DNA from: JAVBJV01 sp031546815
GTDB lineage: Bacteria; Pseudomonadota; Alphaproteobacteria; Acetobacterales; Acetobacteraceae
Reading direction: 5' to 3'
DNA length: 64,000 nt
Assembly (NCBI GenBank): GCA_031546815.1
Contig: JAVBJV010000027.1
Span: 1 to 64,000, forward strand
This document shows positions 31,933 through 40,552 of the stretch, one piece after another. Position 1 is the stretch's first letter. Each line of letters opens with the position of its first letter. The position numbers and the translations under genes are program-made. The notes beneath the pieces are model-generated. The model saw only the letters and a program-made list of their open reading frames with translations, had not been told where the DNA came from and did no database searches.

Positions 31933-33501
31933 ATGCACTTCCTTCCCCGTGCTGCGGCCATCGCCGCATTGCTTGCAACGTCGTCCCTCTCGGCACAGAC
32001 GCTGACCATCGGCCTCGGCGCGCCGGCCACGTCGGTCGATCCGCATTTCTACCAGGCCTCGACCAACCTGAATCTGGCCATGCATGTTTTCGACCGGCTG
32101 GTCGATCACGATGGCAGCGTCATGCCGGTGCCGGGACTGGCCGAAAGCTGGAAGCCCATCTCGGACACCGAATGGGAATTCCGCCTGCGCGAAGGCGTGA
32201 CCTGGCACGACGGCCAGCCCTTCACCGGCGATGACGTGGTGTTCAGCTATAACCGTGCGCGCAATGTACCGGGCAGCCCGGCCGGATTCGGGCCGTTGCT
32301 GCGCGCGGTGACCGAAGTCACCGTGGTCGATGCCCGCACCCTGCGCATCCGCACCAGCGCGCCGCGCCCGCTGCTGCCGATTGAACTGTCGAGCGTTGCC
32401 ATCGTCTCGCGCCATGCGGGCGAAGGGGCAACGACCGAGGATTACAACAGCGGCCGCGCCGCCATCGGCACCGGCCCTTACCGGCTGGAAAGCTTCCGCT
32501 CCGGCGAAGGCACTCAGCTGATCCGCAACGAAACCTGGTGGGGGCCGCGCCAGCATTGGGCGCGTGTGCACATGCGCTACATCCCCGCCGCAGGCGCGCG
32601 TACCGCGGCGATGCTGTCGGGCGATGTGGATCTGATCGACCAGGTGCCCGCCACCGACCTGCCGCGCTTCCGCAGCGAGCAGCGCGTGTCGATGGTTGAA
32701 TCACCCAGCTTCCGTTACCTGTATCTGCAGGCCGACCGCTCGCGCACCGGCAGCGTGCCGTTTGTGACCGACAACGACGGCAAGCCGCTGGAAGCCAATC
32801 CGTTCCTCGACCTGCGCGTGCGCCAGGCAATGAACATCGCAATCAACCGCACCGCCCTTGCCGAACGCGTGATGGACGGTGCCGCGCGCCCCACCATGCA
32901 GTTCATCCCCGACGGTCTGCCATCCAACGCGCCCGATGTGCGTCCGCCCGCAGTGGATGTCGAACGTGCGAAACAGTTGCTGCGTGAAGCTGGTTTCCCG
33001 AACGGCTTCCGGCTGACTCTGTTCAGCCCGAACGACCGCTATCCCAACGATTCCAAAATCGCGCAGGCCATCGCGCAGATGTGGGGACGCATTGGTATCC
33101 AGACGCAGGTAGAACCGGTGCCCTTCGCATCCTTTGCCACCCGTCTGGCCAAGCAGGAATTCGGTGTGTGGCTGATCGGCGGCGCCAGCTCGACCGGCGA
33201 GTCGTCCTTCGCGCTGAATTCCACCGTCGGCACCAACACGCCCGAGATCGGGCACGGCGCCACCAATCGCGGGTATTATTCCAACGCGCTGATTGACGCG
33301 CTGGGCGACCGTGCCAGCACCATCATGGACGACGAGCAGCGCAATACCCTGCTGCGCGAAGGCGTGAAGATGGCGATGGACGACGTGGCGATTTTCCCGC
33401 TGATGCATTTGAACAATCTGTGGGCGGTGCGCCGCGGTTTGTCGTATGAAGCCAGCATGGAAGAACGCACCACTGCCATGGCCACACGACCCTCCAATTA
33501 A
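31933..33501 (+). CDS. Family 5 extracellular solute-binding protein (peptide/nickel type)
   Basis: 522 residues: a Sec signal peptide ending near LSA-Q (about residue 21), then the SBP_bac_5 domain (SVDPHFYQASTNLNLAMHVF, GLAESWKPIS, FRLREGVTWHDGQPFTGDDV, AIGTGPYRL, VRQAMNIAINR). These periplasmic receptors usually serve DppBCDF/OppBCDF transporters for peptides, nickel or opines. No permease or ATPase gene lies within the window, so it is an orphan receptor or works with a distant transporter. It lies 39 bases downstream of the hydroxylase gene and may be cotranscribed; GGAG-type purines precede ATG 31933. Confidence 0.88.
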   Translation: MHFLPRAAAIAALLATSSLSAQTLTIGLGAPATSVDPHFYQASTNLNLAMHVFDRLVDHDGSVMPVPGLAESWKPISDTEWEFRLREGVTWHDGQPFTGDDVVFSYNRARNVPGSPAGFGPLLRAVTEVTVVDARTLRIRTSAPRPLLPIELSSVAIVSRHAGEGATTEDYNSGRAAIGTGPYRLESFRSGEGTQLIRNETWWGPRQHWARVHMRYIPAAGARTAAMLSGDVDLIDQVPATDLPRFRSEQRVSMVESPSFRYLYLQADRSRTGSVPFVTDNDGKPLEANPFLDLRVRQAMNIAINRTALAERVMDGAARPTMQFIPDGLPSNAPDVRPPAVDVERAKQLLREAGFPNGFRLTLFSPNDRYPNDSKIAQAIAQMWGRIGIQTQVEPVPFASFATRLAKQEFGVWLIGGASSTGESSFALNSTVGTNTPEIGHGATNRGYYSNALIDALGDRASTIMDDEQRNTLLREGVKMAMDDVAIFPLMHLNNLWAVRRGLSYEASMEERTTAMATRPSN

Positions 33502-33516
33502 CCCAGGAGCATCATC

Positions 33517-33924
33517 ATGAATGTCGGCGCTTATCTGTTTTTCAACGGACGCTGCGAAGAGGCCCTGAATTTCTATGCCGAAAAGCTTGGCGCCGAGATC
33601 ACCGTTATCATGCGCAACAAGGAAGCCCCCGAACCCGGCATGACGCCGCCGGAAGCTGGCGACAAGATCATGCACGCCAACTTCAAGATCGGCGACACCA
33701 TACTGATGGCGTCCGACGGCATGTGCGATGGCTCGGTCAATCCGGGGCATCATGGATATGCATTGTCGATCAGCGTAACCGACCCGGCAGAGGGCGAACG
33801 ACTGCTGGCCGCCGTGGCCGAAGGTGGCAAGGTGGAAATGCCGTTCCAGAAAACCTTCTGGGCCAAAGGCTTCGGCATGGCCCACGACAAGTTCGGCGTG
33901 CTGTGGATGCTGAACTGCGAATGA
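33517..33924 (+). CDS. PhnB/YjdN-like VOC superfamily protein
   Basis: 135 residues. AYLFFNGRCEEALNFYAEKL, HANFKIGDTILMASD, GYALSISVTDPAEGERLLAA and the end KTFWAKGFGMAHDKFGVLWM are the typical PhnB-like blocks. Function is unknown in most members and the original phosphonate link is not supported here. CAGGAGC lies well placed before ATG 33517, 15 bases after the solute-binding protein gene. It is unrelated in sequence detail to the VOC pair at 24-25 kb. Confidence 0.85.
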   Translation: MNVGAYLFFNGRCEEALNFYAEKLGAEITVIMRNKEAPEPGMTPPEAGDKIMHANFKIGDTILMASDGMCDGSVNPGHHGYALSISVTDPAEGERLLAAVAEGGKVEMPFQKTFWAKGFGMAHDKFGVLWMLNCE

Positions 33925-33928
33925 GCAT

Positions 33929-34104
33929 GGGGACGCTGTCCCCAAACCCCTGCCGGGGAGCGGCCCGCTCCCCTGACCCCATGGTTACTTTAATTCGGAT
34001 ATGAAAACGGGGGCCTGAAGCCCCCGTTTTCATATCCGAACTCTTAAACTCTCCGCAGGTCCAGGAGGCCGTCGCCTCCTGGCGGGTGCAGGGCAGCGCC
34101 CTGC
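33929..34104. repeat. Cluster of five consecutive hairpins
   Basis: Between convergent genes: GGGGAC-GCT-GTCCCC (33929-33943); GGGGAGCG-GCC-CGCTCCCC (33955-33973); a 21-bp stem (33994-34040); CCAGGAGGC-CGTC-GCCTCCTGG (34061-34082); GCAGGGC-AGC-GCCCTGC (34088-34104). All stems are perfect. More than half of the 180-base gap is paired. The last hairpin reaches the stop of the thioesterase gene. Confidence 0.75.
33994..34040. terminator. Bidirectional terminator with 21-bp perfect stem
   Basis: The core AAAACGGGGGC-CTGAA-GCCCCCGTTTT is a classical bidirectional Rho-independent terminator. The pairing continues outward (TTCGGATATG / CATATCCGAA) to 21 perfect pairs. It should stop both the PhnB-like transcript and the xseA-thioesterase transcript. 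Confidence 0.85.
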
Positions 34105-34535
34105 TACTTCCCCGGCATCAGGCAGATCATCGTCTGCTGGCACAATGCACACAGTGTTTCCTTGTCGCCGTCCACGGCGAAGATCTCGATGCTGGTGATG
34201 ATGAGTGTGCGCCCGGCCTTGATCACGCGGCCGCGGCCGATCAGTTTTTCGCCTTTGGCCGGGGCGATGAAGTTGATTTTGTATTCCACCGACAGCCCGT
34301 TGGCTTCTTTCGGCATGACCGAGAACGCCGCCGTGCCGCCCACCGTATCCGCAAACGCGCTGACCATGCCGCCATGCACGTAACCACTGTGCTGCAACAG
34401 GTCGTCACGCACCGGCAGTTCGTATTCGGCCAGGCCGTGCTCGACATGCAGCAGCTTCATGCCGGTCATCTTCACGAAATTCTGCGCATCCATCAGGGCA
34501 TCGAAATGCCGTTTCATCGCGGTCTCTTGCGTCAC
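34104..34535 (-). CDS. PaaI-type hotdog-fold thioesterase
   Basis: 143 residues. The hotdog core with HSGYVHGGMVSAFADTVGG (about 49-67) and GRVIKAGRTLIITSIEIF fits the acyl-CoA thioesterase PaaI/DUF4442 group; Asp of FADT is the likely catalytic acid. Its GTG start (34535) overlaps the xseA stop as GTGA. An ATG six codons later (34517) with AAGAGA upstream is an equally good start. It is translationally coupled to xseA. Substrate unknown. Confidence 0.85.
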   Translation of the reverse strand: MTQETAMKRHFDALMDAQNFVKMTGMKLLHVEHGLAEYELPVRDDLLQHSGYVHGGMVSAFADTVGGTAAFSVMPKEANGLSVEYKINFIAPAKGEKLIGRGRVIKAGRTLIITSIEIFAVDGDKETLCALCQQTMICLMPGK

Positions 34536-35992
34536 AGTAAACTGTCCTGTTGTGGTTTTGTTTTTGGGGATGCGACACGCTTCCTGCCGTCCTGCGCCAG
34601 CACGTTACGCTGACCATCGGCAAAGCGCAGAGTCAACACTGCACCGGTTTCCACCTGCGCGGCACTGGTCACGGCATGGCCGGTGCTGTCGCTGACCAGC
34701 GCAAAGCCGCGCGCCAGCACGCGTTCATACGACACCGATTCCAGCCGCGCGGACAGCCCCTGCAAACGCTGCGTTGCTTCGCGCAGCATGGCGCGCAGCG
34801 GCGCATCGGACAGACGCACGCGGCCGGCACGGCCCTTCTGCGCGGTGACTGTGTGCGCAAGCGCGGCGTTCAGGCGCGATTCCGCCAGCGCCAGCCCGGC
34901 GCGCTGGGCGGCCAGACGTTCGCGTGGATGCGGCAGGCGCGCGGCAAGTCGGTCGAGCGTTGCGCGGCGTGCGGCCAGCAGATTGGGCAGCGCCAGACGC
35001 AAGCGTTCACCCCGGTCATCCACGCGCTGGCGGGTTTCGCGCAGCAGGGCGGGCAGATCGGGCAGGCGGCGTTCCACCTGCGTCAGCACCAGACGGCGTT
35101 CGTTCAGGGCGCGTTGCGCGGCCCCCAGCAGACGCGCCTGGGTCTGCGCCAACTGCGCCAGCAATTCGGTGCGCGCGGGGATCGCCATCTCGGCGGCTGC
35201 CGTGGGCGTAGGGGCGCGGCGGTCGGATGCAAAATCGATTAGCGTTGTATCGGTCTCGTGCCCGACGGCCGAGATCAGCGGGATGGTGCAATTGGCGGCG
35301 GCGCGCACCACGACCTCGTCGTTGAAGGCCATCAGGTCTTCCAGACTGCCGCCGCCACGCGCCACGATCAGCACGTCTGGGCGCAACGGGTCGTCATGCG
35401 CCAGTGCGGAAAAGCCACTGATGGCAGCGGCGATTTTCTCGGCGGCGCCCTCGCCCTGCACGGGGACGGGCCACAGGATCACGCTGCGCGGAAAGCGGCG
35501 CGCGATGGTGGTTCGGATGTCCTGGATCACCGCCCCCTTCTCGCTGCTCACCACGCCGATCACGCGGGGCAGCATCGGGATGGCACGTTTGCGTTCGGGG
35601 GCGAACAGGCCCTCCTCCAGCAGCTTCAGACGCACCGCTTCAATCCGCGCCAGCAGCGCGCCCGCACCCGCGTATTCCAGACGGTCGATCTGCAACTGGT
35701 AGGACGAGCGGTCGGCATAGGTGGTCAGCTTGCCGGACGCGATCACCTCGATCCCGTTCTCGGGCGTGAGACCGATGCGCGAGACGGATCCGCGCCAGAT
35801 CACCCCGGCCAGCTTCGCGTTCTCGTCCTTCAGGCTCAGGTAGATATGGCCGGACGGATAGCGCTTGAGTTCGGTAATCTCGCCCCGCACGCGCACGCGC
35901 CCAAACGCCCCTTCCAGGGTGCGGCGGATGGCACCGGCAATGTCGCTGACAGAAAATTCCGGAGTATTGGTCGGGCGGGGTTCGTCGGTCAT
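34532..35992 (-). CDS. xseA: Exodeoxyribonuclease VII large subunit
   Basis: 486 residues. The N-terminal OB domain (FSVSDIAGAIRRTLEGAFGR, VRGEITELKRYPSGHIYLSL) is followed by the catalytic domain (IGVVSSEKGAVIQDI, ARGGGSLEDLMAFNDE, SAVGHETDTTLIDFASDRRA, PTPTAAAEMA), and then a long Arg/Leu-rich coiled coil (about 285-420) and SYERVLARGFALV near the end. Degrades single-stranded DNA with XseB, which is not encoded nearby. ATG 35992 is chosen because the family starts just before FSVS; the long open frame beyond runs antisense to purD. Confidence 0.96.
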   Translation of the reverse strand: MTDEPRPTNTPEFSVSDIAGAIRRTLEGAFGRVRVRGEITELKRYPSGHIYLSLKDENAKLAGVIWRGSVSRIGLTPENGIEVIASGKLTTYADRSSYQLQIDRLEYAGAGALLARIEAVRLKLLEEGLFAPERKRAIPMLPRVIGVVSSEKGAVIQDIRTTIARRFPRSVILWPVPVQGEGAAEKIAAAISGFSALAHDDPLRPDVLIVARGGGSLEDLMAFNDEVVVRAAANCTIPLISAVGHETDTTLIDFASDRRAPTPTAAAEMAIPARTELLAQLAQTQARLLGAAQRALNERRLVLTQVERRLPDLPALLRETRQRVDDRGERLRLALPNLLAARRATLDRLAARLPHPRERLAAQRAGLALAESRLNAALAHTVTAQKGRAGRVRLSDAPLRAMLREATQRLQGLSARLESVSYERVLARGFALVSDSTGHAVTSAAQVETGAVLTLRFADGQRNVLAQDGRKRVASPKTKPQQDSLL

Positions 35993-36034
35993 TGGTTCTA
36001 TGGTAGGTGAGTGCAGCGCGAAGGAGAAGACATT

Positions 36035-37300
36035 ATGCGGGTTCTGGTCGTCGGTGGTGGTGGACGTGAACATGCTCTTTGCTGGGCGATAGCGAAGTCC
36101 CGCAAGCTGAGCAAGCTGTGGTGCGCGCCGGGCAATGCCGGCACCGCGCAGGTTGCCGAAAACGTGGCGATCAGCGCCGAGGATATTGCCGGGTTGATTG
36201 AATTCGCCCGCAAGAACGGGGTGACCCTGGTGGTGGGCGGGCCGGAAGCGCCGCTGACGCTGGGGCTGGCCGATGCCTGCGCGAAGGAGAACATCCCCTG
36301 CTTCGGCCCCAGCGCCGCCGCCGCGCAGCTTGAAGGCAGCAAGGCGTTCACCAAAGCAATCTGCGACGCGGCAAATATTCCGACCGCCGCATATGGCCAC
36401 TTCACCGATGCCGAAGCAGCCCGCGCCTATGTGCGCGCACAGGGCGCGCCCATCGTGGTGAAAGCCGACGGCCTTGCAGCAGGCAAGGGCGTGGTGGTGG
36501 CCGAGACCGTGGCCGAAGCCGAAGCCGCCATTGCCGACATCATGGAATCGCGCGTGCACGGCGAAGCGGGCGCGGAAGTGGTGATCGAGGAATGTCTGAT
36601 TGGTCAGGAAATTTCTTTCTTCGCACTGTGCGAAGGCACACAGGCGATTGCTCTGGGTGCTGCACAGGATCACAAGCGCGTGGGCGATGGCGATACCGGG
36701 CCGAACACCGGCGGCATGGGCGCGTATTCTCCGCCGCCCGCCTTCAGCGATGCGCTGCGCGATGAAACCATGGACCGCATCGTGCGTCCTGCACTGGCCG
36801 AGATGCAGCGCCGCGGCACGCCGTTTCGTGGTGTGCTGTTCTGCGGGTTGATGCTGACCGATGCCGGACCGAAGCTGATCGAGTTCAACGTGCGCTTCGG
36901 CGATCCGGAATGCGAAACGCTGATCCCGCTGCTCGACACTGATCTGCTGGAAACCTTGCTGGCCGCCAGCACCGGGCGACTGGCCTCGGTCGATCTGCGC
37001 TGGAAGAAGGCATCGGCGGTTACCATCATCATGGCAGCACCGGGATATCCCGGCGCTTACAAGAAAGGCAGCGTGATTGCCGGTCTTGATAAAGCTGCCA
37101 GTGTGCCGGGCGTGACGCTGTTCCATGCAGGCACCGCGCTGAAGGACGGCGAGATCGTTGCCAATGGCGGGCGCGTGCTGGCCATCACCGCCACCGGCTC
37201 CACACTGCACGATGCGCGGAACAGCGCGTATCAGGCGGTTGACCTGATCGACTGGCCGGAAGGTTTCTGCCGTCGCGACATCGGCTGGCGCGCCCTGTGA
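36035..37300 (+). CDS. purD: Phosphoribosylamine-glycine ligase
   Basis: 421 residues. ATP-grasp enzyme, second step of purine synthesis. Seen: MRVLVVGGGGREHAL at the start, VGGPEAPL, the ATP-grasp blocks VKADGLAAGKGVVVAE and IEECLIGQEISF, DHKRVGDGDTGPNTGGMGAY and LIEFNVRFGDPECE. AAGGAGAAG lies eight bases before ATG 36035; a GTG at 36011 is rejected. Divergent from xseA across only 42 bases, an arrangement seen in other alphaproteobacteria. Overlaps the DUF1835 gene by GTGA. Confidence 0.97.
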   Translation: MRVLVVGGGGREHALCWAIAKSRKLSKLWCAPGNAGTAQVAENVAISAEDIAGLIEFARKNGVTLVVGGPEAPLTLGLADACAKENIPCFGPSAAAAQLEGSKAFTKAICDAANIPTAAYGHFTDAEAARAYVRAQGAPIVVKADGLAAGKGVVVAETVAEAEAAIADIMESRVHGEAGAEVVIEECLIGQEISFFALCEGTQAIALGAAQDHKRVGDGDTGPNTGGMGAYSPPPAFSDALRDETMDRIVRPALAEMQRRGTPFRGVLFCGLMLTDAGPKLIEFNVRFGDPECETLIPLLDTDLLETLLAASTGRLASVDLRWKKASAVTIIMAAPGYPGAYKKGSVIAGLDKAASVPGVTLFHAGTALKDGEIVANGGRVLAITATGSTLHDARNSAYQAVDLIDWPEGFCRRDIGWRAL

Positions 37301-38163
37301 GGACGCTCCATCTGCGCTGCGGCGACGATCTGCGCGACAGATTGTCCGCAGCCGGATGGGATGGCGATTATCAGAGTTTTGTCGATCCGCTCTGGCAGGG
37401 TCCCGCCTGGGTCGATGGAGATCACCTCGGCCTGCTGATGCGCCGCGCGCGGTTTGTCGCGGCGGAATACGGGGCCGATTGCGCCGATGCGTATCAACGT
37501 TTGAGCATGGAATACGCAGCGCTGGAGAACGCACATCTCTACGATCGCATTGTGCTGTGGTGTGAACACGATGTGTACGACCAGATCGCGTTGATCCGCA
37601 TACTGCACGCATTTGCGCACCCCGATTTCCACGGACGCATCTTCACCATCCCCGCCGATGGCGTGCGGCATTTCGGCGCGATGGAGACCGCCGAACTCGC
37701 CGCATTGCACGGCACGGAAGAAGCGGTAGATGCCGCGCGCATTGCTGCGGGGTCGGCCTGCTGGCAGGCGTTTTCAGCATTCGAGAATCCGCAGGCATTA
37801 CGCGATGCATGCCAACAGACATGGCCCTGGCCGCATCTGGATGCGGCGCTGGCGCGATTGCAGGAAGAATTCCCCTCGCCCGCAGATGGGCTGGCGCGAT
37901 CCGAACGCGGTGTGTTGCAGGCGCTGACCGATGGGCCGCGCACACTGCCCGACATGATGCGCGTCCTGCATACAATCGACCCTGTTTTCAGCATCAGCGA
38001 TCTGGCGTTGCTGGCCGTATTGCGGCGGATGGAAAACACGCTGCTGCATCGCGACGGCGCAACATGGCGGCTGACTCAGGTGGGCGAAACAACCGTGGCG
38101 GGAACAACGCGCGTCAGTCCGACGCCACGCTGGATTGGCGGCTGTTCCACACGCTTTTCGTAA
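37297..38163 (+). CDS. DUF1835 domain-containing protein
   Basis: 288 residues. LHLRCGDDLRDRLSAAGW near the start, DPLWQGPAW, and YDRIVLWCEHDVYDQIALIR are the DUF1835 blocks; the C-terminal part (about 195-275) has a winged-helix look (LARSERGVLQALTDGPRTLP, DLALLAVLRRM). The biochemical function is unknown. GTG start overlaps the purD stop (GTGA), so it is translated with purD. In some genomes DUF1835 proteins lie beside stress or regulatory genes, but the purD link here gives no obvious purine role. The last 25 residues look less conserved in character. Confidence 0.8.
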   Translation: MRTLHLRCGDDLRDRLSAAGWDGDYQSFVDPLWQGPAWVDGDHLGLLMRRARFVAAEYGADCADAYQRLSMEYAALENAHLYDRIVLWCEHDVYDQIALIRILHAFAHPDFHGRIFTIPADGVRHFGAMETAELAALHGTEEAVDAARIAAGSACWQAFSAFENPQALRDACQQTWPWPHLDAALARLQEEFPSPADGLARSERGVLQALTDGPRTLPDMMRVLHTIDPVFSISDLALLAVLRRMENTLLHRDGATWRLTQVGETTVAGTTRVSPTPRWIGGCSTRFS

Positions 38164-38220
38164 CACCAACGCACCGGAACGGCCGATAGGCAAACCCAAC
38201 CCGACATGTAACTATTCCGA

Positions 38221-38243
38221 AGAATGAATCGGACACTCATTCT
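38221..38243. promoter_or_regulatory. Inverted repeat before the first tctC gene
   Basis: AGAATGA - nine bases - TCATTCT lies 29 bases before ATG 38272 in the short AT-rich gap after DUF1835. It could be an operator for the binding-protein cluster. Function is inferred only from position. Confidence 0.3.
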
Positions 38244-38271
38244 CAAAGCAATAATTATATGGGGACGTCGT

Positions 38272-39258
38272 ATGGCCACAAAAATTCAACTGACTCGCCG
38301 CACGCTGCTTGCCGCAACATCCGCCGCATTGACGACGCCCGGCATCGTGCGTGCAAATACCGGTTTTCCGGATCAACCCATCCGCCTGATCGTTCCATGG
38401 TCGGCGGGCGGCGCGACCGACATGGTGTTGCGTGTCATCGGGGAAGCTGTTGCAAAAAACCTCGGCCAGCCGGTGATTACCGATAACCGTCCCGGCGCAA
38501 GCGGCACGATGGGGGCCAGCTATCTTGCCGGACAGGCGCGCCCCGATGGCTACACGCTTTCGCAGATGCCCACGACCGTGCTGCGCATGCCGTATATGAG
38601 CAACAGCGTGAGCTTCGATCCGCTGAAGGATTTTACCTGGGTCTCGCAGCTGACCGGTTACACATTCGGCATCGCCGTGCGCGCGGATTCGCCGTTCAAG
38701 AAACTGCAGGATCTATTCGACTGGGCCAAGGCCAATCCGGGCAAGCTGACCTATGGCACCTCGGGCGTGGGGACCAGCATTCATCTGACTATGGAGCAGA
38801 TCGCGCTCGACCGCGGGCTGGATCTTCTGCACGTGCCGTTCCGCGGCGTGGCCGACGATATGGTCGCCCTGATGGGTGGTTCGGTCATGGCCTCGGCCGA
38901 CAGTTCCGGATGGGCGCCGCTGGTGGCCGATGGCAAGCTGCGGCTACTGTGCGTGTGGACGGCAGAACGCCTGAAGCAGTTCCCCGATGTGCCGACGCTG
39001 CGTGAATGCGGCATCGACATGGTGGTCACCTCGGCCTTCGGCGTGGCAGGCCCCAAGGACATGGACCCCGCCGTCGTCAACAAGCTGGACACTGCGTTCG
39101 AGGTCGCGTTGAAAGACCCCAGCGTGCTGGCCATTTTCGAACGGCTGGATCAGGTGCCCGCCTATCTGAACAACGCCGCATATACTGCTGCGGTGCAGCA
39201 TGCAATTACGTCAGAACGGCCATTGCTGCAGCGACTGAATCTGCTAATTCAGCGATAG
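38272..39258 (+). CDS. TctC/Bug family tripartite tricarboxylate transporter receptor, copy 1
   Basis: 328 residues. The signal peptide has a twin-arginine look (LTRRTLLAATSAALTTPGIV, cleavage after VRA). The mature part begins FPDQPIRLIVPWSAGGATD, the hallmark of Bug-type receptors, with DNRPGASGTMGASYLA forming the ligand-binding loop, FDPLKDFTWVSQL and HVPFRGVADDM. These receptors bind carboxylates or aromatic acids for TctAB-type transporters; no TctA/TctB gene is in the window. ATG 38272 follows GGGGACGTCGT. First of three tandem paralogues. Confidence 0.88.
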   Translation: MATKIQLTRRTLLAATSAALTTPGIVRANTGFPDQPIRLIVPWSAGGATDMVLRVIGEAVAKNLGQPVITDNRPGASGTMGASYLAGQARPDGYTLSQMPTTVLRMPYMSNSVSFDPLKDFTWVSQLTGYTFGIAVRADSPFKKLQDLFDWAKANPGKLTYGTSGVGTSIHLTMEQIALDRGLDLLHVPFRGVADDMVALMGGSVMASADSSGWAPLVADGKLRLLCVWTAERLKQFPDVPTLRECGIDMVVTSAFGVAGPKDMDPAVVNKLDTAFEVALKDPSVLAIFERLDQVPAYLNNAAYTAAVQHAITSERPLLQRLNLLIQR

Positions 39259-39265
39259 AGTTTCC

Positions 39266-39295
39266 GCCGGATCGGGTGGCTTCATCCGGTCCGGC
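39266..39295 (+). terminator. Hairpin after the first tctC gene
   Basis: GCCGGATCGGGTG-GCTT-CATCCGGTCCGGC, 13 pairs including two G-U pairs, starts seven bases after the stop codon. There is no U tract, so it may protect the 3' end rather than terminate strongly. Confidence 0.45.
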
Positions 39296-39434
39296 AAAAC
39301 TCCTCTGCCGTGCTCTGCTCGCAGGATGCATGGCCACTTTCAAAATATGACCCCAGCACAGTGCTGCGTCGTGTCCGCTTATCGGACAGCGATGTGCTGG
39401 AAACGCATGCTGATAACGACAAGGAAACACTACA

Positions 39435-40412
39435 ATGACTGGCCTGACACGTCGCACTTTGCTGGCCGCAGCCTCTACCACGCTGGCCATGCCCGGAATT
39501 GTTCGCGCAAACACCAGTTACCCCAACCAGCCCATCCGTCTGATTGTTCCCTGGTCCGCCGGTGGTTCAACCGATGTGGTTCTGCGTGCAATTGGCGATA
39601 CGGTCGGAAAGGAGCTCGGCCAGCCAGTAGTCGCCGATAACCGCCCCGGCGCAGGCGGAACGCTTGGCGCGCAACTGCTGGCGACACAGGGGCGTCCCGA
39701 TGGCTACATGCTCTCGCAGATGCCGATGGGCGTGTTGCGCGTGCCCTATATGAACGCCAGCGCCGGGTTCGATCCGTTGAAGGACTTCACCTATATCTCG
39801 CAGCTGACCGGCTACACATTTGGCATCGTCGTACGCGAAGACTCGCCGTTCAAAACGTTGCAGGATCTGCTCGACTGGGCCAAGGCCAATCCGGGCAAAC
39901 TGACCTATGGCTCGCCGGGCGTGGCGACCAGTCTGCATCTGACCATGGAACAGATTGCCGTCGATCGGGAACTTGAATTTCTGCACGTGCCGTTCCGCGG
40001 CAATGCTGACAACAACACCGCGCTGCTGAGCGGCTCGGTGATGTGCATTGCCGACAGCTCCGCCTGGGCGCCGCTGGTGGTGGCGGGGAAATTCCGCGCG
40101 CTGTGCGTATGGACACCCGAACGCGTGAAACAGTTCCCCGATGTGCCCACTCTGCGTGAATGCGGGATCGACAAGGTCATTACCTCGCCCTTCGGAATCG
40201 CGGGGCCGAAAGGCATGAACCCCGAAGTTGTCGCCAAGCTGGACGGTGCCTTCGCCCGGGCGATGCGCGACCCCATGGTACTGAGCATTCTGGAACGGCT
40301 GGACCAGCTGCCGGATTATCTGAACAGCGCCGACTATCTGGCCGCCGTGCAGAACACCATCACCACGGAGCGGCCGATGCTCGACAAGCTGAACCTGCTG
40401 ATGCAGCGGTAA
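39435..40412 (+). CDS. TctC/Bug family tripartite tricarboxylate transporter receptor, copy 2
   Basis: 325 residues. Twin-arginine-type signal (MTGLTRRTLLAAASTTLAMP, cleavage after VRA) and then the Bug fold: YPNQPIRLIVPWSAGGSTD, ADNRPGAGGTLGAQLLA, GFDPLKDFTYISQLTGYTFG, HLTMEQIAVDRELEFLHVPF and PTLRECGIDKVITSPFGIAG. Strongly similar to its two neighbours, nearer to copy 3 (shared NADNNTALL/AENNTALL and LDLIPDYLNSADY-type blocks). AAGGAAACACTACA precedes ATG 39435. The 176-base gap before it has its own small inverted repeats, so separate regulation is possible. Ligand unknown. Confidence 0.9.
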   Translation: MTGLTRRTLLAAASTTLAMPGIVRANTSYPNQPIRLIVPWSAGGSTDVVLRAIGDTVGKELGQPVVADNRPGAGGTLGAQLLATQGRPDGYMLSQMPMGVLRVPYMNASAGFDPLKDFTYISQLTGYTFGIVVREDSPFKTLQDLLDWAKANPGKLTYGSPGVATSLHLTMEQIAVDRELEFLHVPFRGNADNNTALLSGSVMCIADSSAWAPLVVAGKFRALCVWTPERVKQFPDVPTLRECGIDKVITSPFGIAGPKGMNPEVVAKLDGAFARAMRDPMVLSILERLDQLPDYLNSADYLAAVQNTITTERPMLDKLNLLMQR

Positions 40413-40424
40413 TATCAGCCGCAA

Positions 40425-40457
40425 CGAAGGCCGAACGTGTAATTCGTTCGGCCTTCG
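40425..40457 (+). terminator. Hairpin after the second tctC gene
   Basis: CGAAGGCCGAACG-TGTAATT-CGTTCGGCCTTCG: a perfect 13-bp stem with seven-base loop starting 13 bases after the stop. The following GTTCGTTT is only weakly U-rich. Probable terminator or 3' stabiliser. Confidence 0.6.
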
Positions 40458-40552
40458 GTTCGTTTGGCATGGCGATTTTTCATCATGTTGGAAATCGTGT
40501 AACGTTCCCGTATGAGTTGCCGCGGTTCGGCAATCTTCTAGGAAAGCGTTAC

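Noticed and set aside
30487..32571. A long minus-strand open extension upstream of the small glycine-zipper lipoprotein
   Set aside because: It runs antisense through the FAD hydroxylase and the binding protein; the lipoprotein signal peptide fixes the start at 30486.
35993..37612. A 540-codon N-terminal extension of xseA
   Set aside because: It lies antisense to purD and DUF1835 and shows no domain; the conserved XseA start is at 35992.
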